Positions 1-6,810 of a stretch of 55,942 nt of DNA are shown here, one piece after another. Each line of letters opens with the position of its first letter. Within the stretch, counting starts at the first letter, position 1. Location of the stretch: NCBI GenBank assembly GCA_051867875.1, contig JBJDZG010000018.1, forward strand, positions 1 to 55,942. The letters are read 5' to 3'. The DNA is from RGIG4608 sp051867875 (GTDB lineage: Bacteria > Bacillota > Clostridia > Oscillospirales > CAG-272). Below the pieces are notes generated by a model. The model saw only the letters and a program-made list of their open reading frames with translations, was not told the DNA's origin and ran no database searches. Made by a program: the position numbers and the translations under genes.

Positions 1-438
1 GTATTGTGTGCCCATCAATGTGCCTTTTTCAGCAGAGAAAAAGTGGCTGACGAGTTTTGCTGTCCTCACGGCTGTTGATACCTGAAAAGTCCGCACAGCA
101 CCTATTCTGCCGGTTTGCTCCGCGATGATTTTATGATATAATCCGTAGGGGGCGACGTCCTCGACGCCCCGAAAGCTCGGAATTGTTGACGAGCGGAAAG
201 ATTTCGGAGAAATATATCAAACAGCCAAGTGATTTTTACGGCAATTATATTGTTTGCGTTTCAAAACGGACCGTCGAGGACGCCGGTCCCTACGGCTGTT
301 GTGTTTGCACCGCACCTATACGATTGTTTTCGCCCGCCTTTTGCGACGGCGGGATCAAGCCCCCGCCCTACGGTTTAGGTGCGCTCACCGTTCGTGCAAG
401 CGTCGAAAGCGGGGCGTCGGGGACGCCGGTCCCTACGG
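1..438. repeat. Intergenic repeat cluster (R2 fragment, R1 element, hairpin units)
   Basis: No gene is seen here. Bases 1-110 are a minus-orientation fragment of repeat module R2. Bases 143-295 are a minus-orientation copy of module R1, bounded by two hairpin units in opposite orientation. Single hairpin units follow at 348-373 (GGCGGG class) and 411-438 (a chimera whose arms belong to two stem classes and no longer pair well). Open frames crossing this stretch are translations of repeat sequence and recur in other frames at other copies. Confidence 0.85.
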
Positions 439-520
439 TTGTTGTGCGCGCGGTGTGCGGTGCGGGCAGAAAAATCGGCTGGCGGGTTTATACGTCTTTA
501 CGGCTATTTGCAAACACCCG

Positions 521-551
521 CAAAAAAGGGCGTTGCCGAAGCAACGCCCTT
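521..551 (-). terminator. Rho-independent terminator of the kdgK operon
   Basis: An 11-bp perfect stem (526-536 with 541-551) closes a four-base loop that reads TTCG on the minus strand. A run of six T follows the stem on the minus strand. It lies 23 bases beyond the kdgK stop codon. Confidence 0.9.
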
Positions 552-573
552 GATTTTTTGTTTATTTATTCAA

Positions 574-1596
574 TTATCTTACAACACGTCCGGAGCCGTC
601 GCCGCCTGCGAGCTTTTCAACTTCCGTAACGCTTACGCGGTTATAGTCGCCCTCAACGGAGTGTTTGAGTGCGGAAGCCGCAACTGCAAATTCGATTGCG
701 CTCTGTGTATCCTTGCCTGAAAGGATAGCGTAGATAAGTCCGCCGCCGAAGCTGTCGCCGCCGCCTACGCGGTCAACGATATGAAGATGATAGGACTTGG
801 AGAAGCAATAGTTCTCGCCGTCGTAGAGCATACCTGCCCAGTCGTTATCGCTTGCACTGATGGACGTACGGAGCGTGATAGCAACCTTCTCAAAGCCGAA
901 CTTATCGGCAAGCTGTTTCGCAACGCTCTTATAGCCGTCATGGTTGAGCTTGCCGCCGTAGATATCGGTGCCCTCTGCTTCGATACCGAAAACGTCCTTT
1001 GCGTCCTCTTCGTTGGAGATGCAAACGTCAACGTACCGGCAAAGGTCGGTCATAGCCTCTCTTGCCTCGGCTCTTGTCCAGAGCTTACCGCGGTAGTTAA
1101 GGTCGCAGGAAATCTTAACGCCTCTTGCCTTAGCTGCCTTACAAGCCTGACGGCAGATTTCAACCATATTGCCGCCGAGAGCGGGAGTGATACCTGTGAA
1201 ATGGAACCAATCTGCTCCTTCAAAAATGGAATCCCAATCGAAATCGGAGGGAACCGCCTCTGCGATAGCGGAATGAGCACGGTCGTAGATACAAACCGAG
1301 CCGCGCTGAGAAGCGCCTTTTTCAAGATAGTAAATGCCGACTCTGTCGCCGCCGCGAACTACCTTTGAAGTGTCAACGCCGAAGTAGCGAAGAGAATCGA
1401 CTGCCGCCTGTCCGATAGCATGCTTCGGAAGCTTTGTAACGTAAACGCTGTCAAGACCGTAGTTGGCAAGGGAAACTGCAACATTTGCCTCGCCGCCGCC
1501 GAATGTAGCCTGCATCTGGTCGTTCTGGAAGAAGCGGTAGTAGCCGTTGGGAGCCAAGCGGAGCATAAGCTCGCCGAATGTAACAACTCTTTTCAT
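574..1596 (-). CDS. kdgK: 2-keto-3-deoxygluconate kinase (PfkB family)
   Basis: A 340-residue ribokinase/PfkB-family sugar kinase, which would phosphorylate 2-keto-3-deoxygluconate to KDPG with ATP in the cytoplasm. Visible motifs are the N-terminal GGGEANVA glycine segment near residue 34 and the C-terminal signature DRVGGGDSFGGG near residue 280, carrying the catalytic Asp. I chose ATG 1596 because an AAAGGA ribosome site sits just upstream; an in-frame TTG at 1614 overlaps that site. The gene follows the KDPG aldolase gene with a 42-bp gap and ends at a strong terminator, so the two form an operon converting ketodeoxygluconate to pyruvate and glyceraldehyde 3-phosphate, probably from uronate breakdown. 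Substrate specificity is inferred from this pairing. Confidence 0.88.
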   Translation of the reverse strand: MKRVVTFGELMLRLAPNGYYRFFQNDQMQATFGGGEANVAVSLANYGLDSVYVTKLPKHAIGQAAVDSLRYFGVDTSKVVRGGDRVGIYYLEKGASQRGSVCIYDRAHSAIAEAVPSDFDWDSIFEGADWFHFTGITPALGGNMVEICRQACKAAKARGVKISCDLNYRGKLWTRAEAREAMTDLCRYVDVCISNEEDAKDVFGIEAEGTDIYGGKLNHDGYKSVAKQLADKFGFEKVAITLRTSISASDNDWAGMLYDGENYCFSKSYHLHIVDRVGGGDSFGGGLIYAILSGKDTQSAIEFAVAASALKHSVEGDYNRVSVTEVEKLAGGDGSGRVVR

Positions 1597-1638
1597 TTTC
1601 TTAATTCCTTTCAAATTTCAAATATATGAGTGAGCAAA

Positions 1639-2595
1639 TCAGTGACAAATGTGGAATGCGAAACCGCCGATTTCGTCAGCGAGGTAGATGAAAGTCATCT
1701 TGCCGTTTGCGTCGAAACGGGCTGTGGAGTGGTCAAATTTGATACCGCGGCGCTCTAGGTGGTAAACCGCGCGCTCAACGCTGTTTGTCTGAATACCTAC
1801 GTGGCCGTGTGTGCCCTTTCCGGGGGTGTGCATAATCTCAATGTCGGAAGCCGCAAAGGTGGAAGAATTTCCAACCTTCTTTGCAAGACCGAAGATGCTC
1901 TCTATGGAGTCAGCGTCCTTTCCTGCCGCCTCGGCACTCGTTTCGTTGATTGCCATGTGCTTGAACTTGAAGCCGAGCATCGTGTCAACAGCGGAGCGGA
2001 CGAGTTTTTCGATTCCGTCGAAGTCGCCTGCGTTGATGAGGTCAGCCTTAACCATCCAGGAACCGCCGCAGCAAACTATCTTGTTAAAAGAGAGATAATC
2101 GTTTACGTTGGCAGGGCCGATACCGCCTGTGGGCATGAACGTTACTGCGCCGTAGGGAGCGCTCATTGCCTTAATCATATTGATACCGCCGGACTGCTCT
2201 GCGGGGAAGAATTTGACCGTCTTGAGTCCGAGGGAGAGAGCCTGCTCGATTCCCGTGGGATTGTTGATGCCGGGGATTACGGGACAGCCCTTTTCCTGAC
2301 AGTATTTAACGATTTCGGGGTTGAAGCCGGGGCTTACGATGAACTTGGAGCCCGCTTCGATAGCGGCGTCAACCTGCTCTTTTGTGAGAACGGTGCCCGC
2401 ACCGACAATCATGTCGGGGTATTCCTTTGTGATAGCCGCGATTGCGTCCTTTGCCGCCGCCGTGCGGAAAGTAATCTCCGCGCATGGAAGACCGCCGTCG
2501 CAAAGCGCCTTCGCAAGAGGAAGAGCGTCCTCAACTCTGTCTATTTTGATTACCGGTACTATACCGATGAGGGATAATTCCTTTAATACTTCCAT
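1639..2595 (-). CDS. eda: KDPG/KHG aldolase fused to a C-terminal VOC (glyoxalase-like) domain
   Basis: Residues 1-205 are a class I 2-keto-3-deoxy-6-phosphogluconate / 4-hydroxy-2-oxoglutarate aldolase: base Glu40 (CAEITFRT), Schiff-base Lys128 (TVKFFPAE), and the PGINNPTG and MPTGGI phosphate-site loops. Ordinary Eda proteins stop near residue 210. This one continues for about 105 residues (209-318) as a vicinal-oxygen-chelate-like domain with HMAINE, GHVGIQT and a terminal GGFAFHICH. Start ATG 2595 has an AGGAG site in front. It is first in an operon with kdgK. A promoter (TTGACA, 16 bp, TAAAAT) and a palindrome lie upstream. The aldolase call is firm; the role of the extra domain is unknown. 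Confidence 0.9.
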   Translation of the reverse strand: MEVLKELSLIGIVPVIKIDRVEDALPLAKALCDGGLPCAEITFRTAAAKDAIAAITKEYPDMIVGAGTVLTKEQVDAAIEAGSKFIVSPGFNPEIVKYCQEKGCPVIPGINNPTGIEQALSLGLKTVKFFPAEQSGGINMIKAMSAPYGAVTFMPTGGIGPANVNDYLSFNKIVCCGGSWMVKADLINAGDFDGIEKLVRSAVDTMLGFKFKHMAINETSAEAAGKDADSIESIFGLAKKVGNSSTFAASDIEIMHTPGKGTHGHVGIQTNSVERAVYHLERRGIKFDHSTARFDANGKMTFIYLADEIGGFAFHICH

Positions 2596-2654
2596 TTTTC
2601 TTCTCCTGTCTTTATCAAAAAAATGATGATTTAGTATTGTTTTTGATGTGTTTT

Positions 2655-2678
2655 TGCACAATTTTGTACAAAAGTGCA
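2655..2678. promoter_or_regulatory. Palindromic operator candidate in the eda-kdgK leader
   Basis: A perfect 12-bp palindrome TTTTGTACAAAA (2662-2673) is framed by TGCAC and GTGCA arms. It lies between the -10 box and the eda start, where a repressor could block elongation. A further GTGCA/TGCAC pair overlaps at 2674-2688. The binding protein is not known; a GntR- or LacI-type sugar-acid repressor would fit. Confidence 0.45.
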
Positions 2679-2704
2679 TTATTGCACATCTTATTTCATT
2701 CTAT

Positions 2705-2732
2705 ATTTTAACATAATAATTGAATTTGTCAA
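2705..2732 (-). promoter_or_regulatory. Sigma-A-type promoter of eda-kdgK
   Basis: Read on the minus strand, TTGACA (2732-2727) is followed by a 16-bp spacer and TAAAAT (2710-2705). It lies about 110 bases upstream of the eda start codon. Confidence 0.7.
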
Positions 2733-2769
2733 TAGTTTTTTTGATAATTAATTGGGGTTTGTTGACGTG

Positions 2770-3520
2770 CGCACCTTGAGCTCCGCTCGGATTTTTGATA
2801 TCTCCTAACCTTATCGCACGCGAAGGGAGCAGGCCGCCGAACCCGTTCGCCTGCGTACGAGGAGCAAAACGCAGAATGGGTGCGATACAAAAACCCTTAT
2901 TTTCAGCGGGGGCTTGCTCCCGCCGTCGCAAAACGAGGAAAACGACCGCTTGGGCGCGACGCCCGCACAACAACCGTAGGGGACGACGTCCTCGACGCCC
3001 CGTTTTTAACGCTTTGGTGCTATGCGCATACCTCACCCGTAGGGCGGGGGCTTGCTCCCGCCGTCGCAAAAGGCGGGAGAAAACGCAGAACGGGCACGAC
3101 GCGCACGCAACAACCGTAGGGACCGGAGTCCCCGACGGTCCGTTTTGAAACGCAAACAATATAATTGCCGTAAAAATCACTTGGCTGTTTGATATATTTC
3201 TCCGAAATCTTTCCGCTCGTCAAGAATTCCGAGCTTTCGGGGCGTCGAGGACGTCGCCCCCTACGGGTTATATCAAAAATCAACGTAGGGCAAAACAACA
3301 AAATGAGTGCGAGTGGGTTTGTTTGCTATCAACAGCCGTGAAGATACCGAAACTCGATAGCCGCTTTTTCTCTGCAAGCGTAGGCGCAGAGAAAAAGCTA
3401 ACAAAAAGAGACGCCGAGTGAGAGTTTCGCTCTCTGCGGAGAGCGAGGCGGGGCTACGCGCCCCACCGCCCGCGCCTCGTTTTTGAAAAAGCGGGGGAAA
3501 ACAATCGCTTGGGTTCAGAC
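2770..3520 (+). repeat. Repeat cluster with a complete R1-R2 composite element
   Basis: Hairpin units occur at 2974-3002 and 3037-3063. R1 spans 3114-3266 and R2 spans 3301-3516. This R1 copy is the inverted counterpart of the one at 143-295, so the kdgK-eda operon is bracketed by inverted copies about 2.8 kb apart. R2 contains a 12-bp hairpin (CTTTTTCTCTGC with its complement) and a GC-rich AGCGGGG hairpin. No gene is seen. Confidence 0.85.
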
Positions 3521-3530
3521 TCCCCCGAAC

Positions 3531-3560
3531 AAAAAAGGTCTGATATTTTTGTATCAGACC
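3531..3560 (-). terminator. Terminator of the tRNA-Arg gene
   Basis: A 9-bp perfect stem (3537-3545 with 3552-3560), a six-base loop and a six-T run on the minus strand, 13 bases beyond the encoded CCA of the tRNA. Confidence 0.9.
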
Positions 3561-3573
3561 CGTCGTTCCGGTG

Positions 3574-3650
3574 TGGCCCGCCCTGGGGGATTTGAACCCT
3601 CGACCAACGGAATCGGAATCCGGTACTCTATCCAACTGAGCTAAGGGCGG
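3574..3650 (-). tRNA. tRNA-Arg (anticodon CCG)
   Basis: A 77-base cloverleaf including an encoded 3' CCA. The acceptor stem is CCGCCCT paired with AGGGCGG. The anticodon loop reads TTCCGAT, giving anticodon CCG, which decodes CGG. Two imperfections are visible: a C-T mismatch at the top of the anticodon stem (27-43) and an A-C mismatch in the T stem (50-64). The T loop reads TTCAAAT. It is followed by its own terminator. Confidence 0.92.
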
Positions 3651-3743
3651 TTGTCATCTGCTCAATTATAGCACAAATTGCGCGCCGTGTAAAGTCGTTT
3701 TTTGAGGTAATAAAAATTTCCTTGGATTTTTTTCAAAAAACTA

Positions 3744-3771
3744 TTGACAAAACACAGTTTTATGCTATAAT
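3744..3771 (+). promoter_or_regulatory. Promoter of the Fur-family gene
   Basis: TTGACA at 3744-3749, a 16-bp spacer, then TATAAT at 3766-3771. The Fur box at 3778-3796 covers the expected transcription start. Confidence 0.88.
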
Positions 3772-3777
3772 ATAATC

Positions 3778-3796
3778 AGTAATGATAATCATTACT
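3778..3796. promoter_or_regulatory. Fur/PerR-type operator
   Basis: A perfect 19-bp palindrome, AGTAATGAT-A-ATCATTACT, close to the classical Fur box (GATAATGAT-A-ATCATTATC). It overlaps the predicted transcription start of the downstream Fur-family gene, implying autorepression and control of the rubrerythrin gene read from the same promoter. Confidence 0.85.
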
Positions 3797-3824
3797 ATTT
3801 ATTTTGCAGAAAGGACTTGAAAAA

Positions 3825-4202
3825 ATGAGATACTCACACCAAAGGGAGCTTATCCTTGCGGCAGTGAAAGGTGCCAACACACACCCGACAGCCGACGCGG
3901 TATACGACGGCTTGAAGGCGGACAATCCGACCTTGAGTCTTGGAACGGTGTACCGAAATCTCAATATTCTTGCGGAAAACGGCGACATCAACACCCTTTA
4001 CACGGGCTCGGGCAAGATTCACTACGACGGGCACACCGAAGCGCACGCCCACTTTGTCTGCAAGAATTGCAAAAAAATCATCGACATTTTCTGTGAAGCC
4101 CCCACCCCCTGCGCGCTCCCCGAGAGCGAGGAGTTTTGCGTAGAGGAGCAAAAAACCATTTATTACGGCAAATGCAAGGCATGTGCTGACGCGCAGTCTT
4201 GA
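3825..4202 (+). CDS. Fur-family metalloregulator, PerR-like
   Basis: A 125-residue ferric-uptake-regulator-family repressor. An N-terminal winged helix (about residues 1-75, with TLSLGTVYRNL as recognition region) precedes a metal-binding half containing EAHAHFVCKNC and a C-terminal CKAC. These form the paired CxxC structural zinc site and the His-rich sensing site of the family. ATG 3825 follows AGAAAGGA at good spacing. Its own promoter carries a perfect palindromic Fur-like box, and the next gene is a peroxide-reducing rubrerythrin 35 bp downstream, so a PerR-like peroxide sensor is more likely than iron Fur. The PerR/Fur distinction is inferred from context. Confidence 0.88.
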   Translation: MRYSHQRELILAAVKGANTHPTADAVYDGLKADNPTLSLGTVYRNLNILAENGDINTLYTGSGKIHYDGHTEAHAHFVCKNCKKIIDIFCEAPTPCALPESEEFCVEEQKTIYYGKCKACADAQS

Positions 4203-4237
4203 CAAAAAGAAATTTATATAAAGGAGATTTATTTATT

Positions 4238-4786
4238 ATGGCAAAGTTTGTATGTCCCGTATGCGGTTACGTTCACGAGGGAGATTCCGCTCCCGAAAAA
4301 TGCCCCGTTTGTAACGTTCCCGGTTCTAAATTCAAGGAAGTTAAAGATGACGGAGAAAAAGTCTGGGCAGCAGAGCACGTTGTAGGCGTTGCTAAGGACG
4401 CTCCCGAAGACGTTATTATGGGACTCCGCGCTAACTTCGAGGGCGAATGCTCCGAGGTTGGTATGTATCTTGCAATGGCAAGAGTCGCTCACCGCGAGGG
4501 TTATCCCGAAATCGGTCTTTACTGGGAAAAGGCTGCTTGGGAAGAGGCTGAGCACGCCGCAAAGTTCGCAGAGCTTCTCGGCGAGGTAGTTACACCCTCC
4601 ACAAAGAGAAACCTTGAAATGAGAGTTGACGCAGAGCACGGTGCAACACAGGGCAAATTCGACCTCGCAAAGAGAGCGAAAGAGCTTGGACTTGACGCAA
4701 TCCACGACACAGTTCACGAAATGGGCAGAGATGAAGCTCGCCACGGCAAGGCCTTCGAGGGACTTCTCAAGAGATACTTCAACTGA
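4238..4786 (+). CDS. Reverse rubrerythrin
   Basis: A 182-residue peroxide-detoxifying di-iron protein. A rubredoxin-like Fe(Cys)4 domain lies at the N terminus (Cys6, Cys9, Cys22, Cys25: CPVCG and CPVC), followed by a four-helix ferritin-like domain whose Glu/His ligands appear in EGECSE, WEEAEHAAKF and GRDEARHGKAF. This domain order is the reverse of classical rubrerythrin. The family reduces hydrogen peroxide with NAD(P)H-derived electrons in strict anaerobes. ATG 4238 follows AAGGAG; an upstream in-frame TTG would overlap the preceding stop. It is probably cotranscribed with the PerR-like gene and repressed through the shared Fur box. Confidence 0.93.
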   Translation: MAKFVCPVCGYVHEGDSAPEKCPVCNVPGSKFKEVKDDGEKVWAAEHVVGVAKDAPEDVIMGLRANFEGECSEVGMYLAMARVAHREGYPEIGLYWEKAAWEEAEHAAKFAELLGEVVTPSTKRNLEMRVDAEHGATQGKFDLAKRAKELGLDAIHDTVHEMGRDEARHGKAFEGLLKRYFN

Positions 4787-4807
4787 TTTGATATCATAAT
4801 CACACCC

Positions 4808-4851
4808 AAAGGGAGAGGCTACGTAAAAACGTAGCCCCTCCCTTGACTTTT
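4808..4851 (+). terminator. Terminator after rubrerythrin
   Basis: A stem of about 14 bp with one mismatch (GGGAGAGGCTACGT against ACGTAGCCCCTCCC) closes an AAAA loop. The following T-rich stretch is weak (TTGACTTTT). Sequence composition becomes AT-rich just after this point. Confidence 0.7.
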
Positions 4852-4902
4852 GGCGGTGTTTGTGATATAGTAAATGCGATAAATCGGAATGAGAAAAGGT
4901 GA

Positions 4903-4945
4903 AAAGAACGATTTCGAGTCGAAAGACTTAACATCGTTCTTTTTC
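4903..4945. terminator. Hairpin at the left edge of the AT-rich island
   Basis: AAAGAACGAT (4903-4912) pairs with ATCGTTCTTT (4933-4942), with an inner AGTC-GAAA-GACT stem-loop. T runs follow on the plus strand, so it may stop transcription into the island. Confidence 0.55.
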
Positions 4946-4968
4946 TGTCTCAAAATCATTGAAATTAC

Positions 4969-5172
4969 GAAGGCATTGACGCAAAACATCCGTTATCTTG
5001 CGAGGTTAACCTTATTGCAGTTGAACACTGTAATTATGAATAAGCCATTTGCAAACTGAATGAGAAACACCCCGCAGGAGCAATTCTGCAGGATATTCAC
5101 AAAAAAAGTAACAGAAATTTTTGTGAAATGATATTGCAATTATTCGAGTTTTGGAATATAATATTATTATAA
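4969..5172 (+). pseudogene. Possible remnant of a reading frame, interrupted by one stop
   Basis: Between rubrerythrin and the methylase operon, one frame reads coherently for about 67 codons: it begins EGIDAKHPLSCEVNLIAVEH, meets a TAA at 5041, and continues AICKLNEKHPAGAILQDIHK to a TAA at 5170. Upstream it is closed by a TGA at 4960. The residue composition looks protein-like on both sides of the stop, suggesting the 3' remnant of a decayed gene. I do not recognise the family, and chance cannot be excluded at this length. Confidence 0.25.
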
Positions 5173-5190
5173 AATTTCGGGGGTGTGATT

Positions 5191-6261
5191 ATGGAGTTTA
5201 TGTCCGCAAGAGAAGCGGCTGATAAATGGGGAATATCCCAAAGGCGAGTTGCGGTTCTTTGTTCTGAAAACAGAATTGACAATGCAAAAATGGTCGGGAA
5301 AATGTGGATTATTCCTATAACTGCCCAAAAGCCGATTGATGCGAGAAGCGTCCGATATAATAAAAACGACGGTAAAAAAGTTAAGCCGTTTTTGAAATGG
5401 GCCGGCGGCAAAGGTCAACTTTTGTCTGAAATTGAGAATTATTATCCTTTTGAAAACGGAAAAATCACCAAATATGCAGAGCCGTTTGTCGGTGGCGGTG
5501 CTGTGCTTTTTGACATTTTAAGCAAGTACGATTTGAAAGAAGTATATATAGGCGACATTAACACCGAGCTTATCAATTGCTACCGAGTTGTCCGAGATAA
5601 TGTTGACGAACTTGTCTTGATGTTGCAAACTATGCAAAGTGCGTTTGTACCGATGAATACGGATGACCGCAAAGAATACTATTTGGCAAAAAGAAATCGT
5701 TTCAACGACCTGAAAACAACCGAAAAAGATAACCTCAATATTGAAAAGGCTGCACTTATGATTTTTCTTAACAAGACTTGTTTCAACGGTTTGTTCCGTG
5801 TAAACAAAAAAGGATTGTTTAATGTGCCTATGGGTTCATATAAAAATCCATTGATTTGTGATGATGAAAACCTCAGAGCCGCATCCGAAAAACTGCAAAA
5901 TGTGAAAACAATATGCGGTGATTACAAGGAGTCTGCTGTTTTTATTGATGAAAACACGTTCGTTTACTTAGATCCTCCATACCGCCCTCTCACCGACACT
6001 GCAAGTTTTACGGCGTATAGCGAAAAAACATTTGATGATGAAGAACAGATTGAGCTTGCAAGATTCGTAAATGCAATGGATAATAAAGGCGCAAAGATTG
6101 TAGTCAGCAATTCCGATCCGAAAAATTCTAATCCCGAAGACGACTTTTTCGATAATATTTATTCTGATTACAAAATCAAACGAATTGAGGCTACGCGAAT
6201 GATAAACTGTAACAGCGAAGCAAGAGGAAAAATAAAAGAGCTGATTATATCAAATTTTTAA
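5191..6261 (+). CDS. Dam/DpnM-type adenine-N6 DNA methylase with N-terminal HTH
   Basis: A 356-residue D12-class adenine methyltransferase, expected to methylate A in GATC. Motif I is FLKWAGGKGQL (67-77), followed by PFVGGGAVLFD (98-108) and catalytic DPPY (261-264). About 45 residues precede the enzyme and look like a MerR/excisionase-type helix-turn-helix (SAREAADKWGISQRRVAVLC, then MWIIP), which ordinary Dam/DpnM proteins lack. It could bind the operon promoter. ATG 5191 follows a GGGGGTG stretch; GTG 5185 is an alternative. The next gene starts 11 bp later. The gene is clearly more AT-rich than the chromosome around it, suggesting recent acquisition. Confidence 0.92.
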   Translation: MEFMSAREAADKWGISQRRVAVLCSENRIDNAKMVGKMWIIPITAQKPIDARSVRYNKNDGKKVKPFLKWAGGKGQLLSEIENYYPFENGKITKYAEPFVGGGAVLFDILSKYDLKEVYIGDINTELINCYRVVRDNVDELVLMLQTMQSAFVPMNTDDRKEYYLAKRNRFNDLKTTEKDNLNIEKAALMIFLNKTCFNGLFRVNKKGLFNVPMGSYKNPLICDDENLRAASEKLQNVKTICGDYKESAVFIDENTFVYLDPPYRPLTDTASFTAYSEKTFDDEEQIELARFVNAMDNKGAKIVVSNSDPKNSNPEDDFFDNIYSDYKIKRIEATRMINCNSEARGKIKELIISNF

Positions 6262-6272
6262 GGGGAATGACT

Positions 6273-6809
6273 ATGGAAATCAGAGAAGGAACTCAACGCA
6301 TAGAAAATGGTAAAAAACAAGCAATTATAGAATTTGTCTTTACCGACTACATCATTTATGTTTTTCAAGGAGCTTTATCTCAATTCGATATTGTGATCAA
6401 ATACAAGAAGAGCGGAAAACGTATTCGCACACCGAAGCATATTCATTGGGTTGTTGATATCTTGATGAAAATGCAAGGAAACGAAACGCTTACTAAGCAG
6501 TATTTGGGAGCAATTCAGAACTGTTGGAACACTTGTGTTCCCCTTACCAACAACGATTTCAACACCTTGAAAGCGTTAATTGAGAACGGTGAAGTAGAAA
6601 TTGACATCGAACAGTATTTTGACCTCAATGCCTTCGGCGAATACGACGTTGAATTTATGTACGTATTGATGGAACTCTTGGCAGTACAGGAAAAGACAAA
6701 CCGAGCAGATGCGTATATGTTCGGAAAAATTATAGAAGAGCTGCTTGAAGCCGACAGAGACATTTTCAAAATCATATCAACAGCAGGCTTCGGTGGAAGA
6801 AAGGGTTAA
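6273..6809 (+). CDS. Unknown protein inside a GATC restriction-modification operon
   Basis: A 178-residue protein I do not recognise. It looks soluble, with no signal peptide or long hydrophobic segment. The first half has mixed strands (IIEFVFTDYIIYVFQG), the middle has KRIRTPKHIHWVVD and a possible helix (LMKMQGNETLTKQYLGAIQN), and the last third is helical and acidic (ELLAVQEKTNRADAYMFGKI). ATG 6273 is chosen because AGGGG sits seven bases upstream; an ATG at 6267 is too close. It lies 11 bp after the Dam-type gene, and its stop is one base before the nuclease start. Its place implies a role in the system, such as a control or specificity partner. That is inference. Confidence 0.75.
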   Translation: MEIREGTQRIENGKKQAIIEFVFTDYIIYVFQGALSQFDIVIKYKKSGKRIRTPKHIHWVVDILMKMQGNETLTKQYLGAIQNCWNTCVPLTNNDFNTLKALIENGEVEIDIEQYFDLNAFGEYDVEFMYVLMELLAVQEKTNRADAYMFGKIIEELLEADRDIFKIISTAGFGGRKG

Positions 6810-6810
6810 T

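Noticed and set aside
183..629. Open reading frames of 70-250 codons in the repeat clusters (e.g. 183-629, 2701-3180, 11433-11813, 21602-22351, 24402-25001, 47616-48002, 48126-48605)
   Set aside because: They are translations of the hairpin repeats in whichever frame happens to be open, give Arg/Pro-rich strings that recur in all frames, and lack ribosome sites.
2597..2679. Upstream extensions of several genes through in-frame TTG, GTG or ATG codons (eda, kdgK, Fur-family, DpnII-type, sigK, deoC, dnaA, clpP-like genes)
   Set aside because: In each case a good ribosome site lies at proper distance before the shorter start, and the extra residues do not fit the families.
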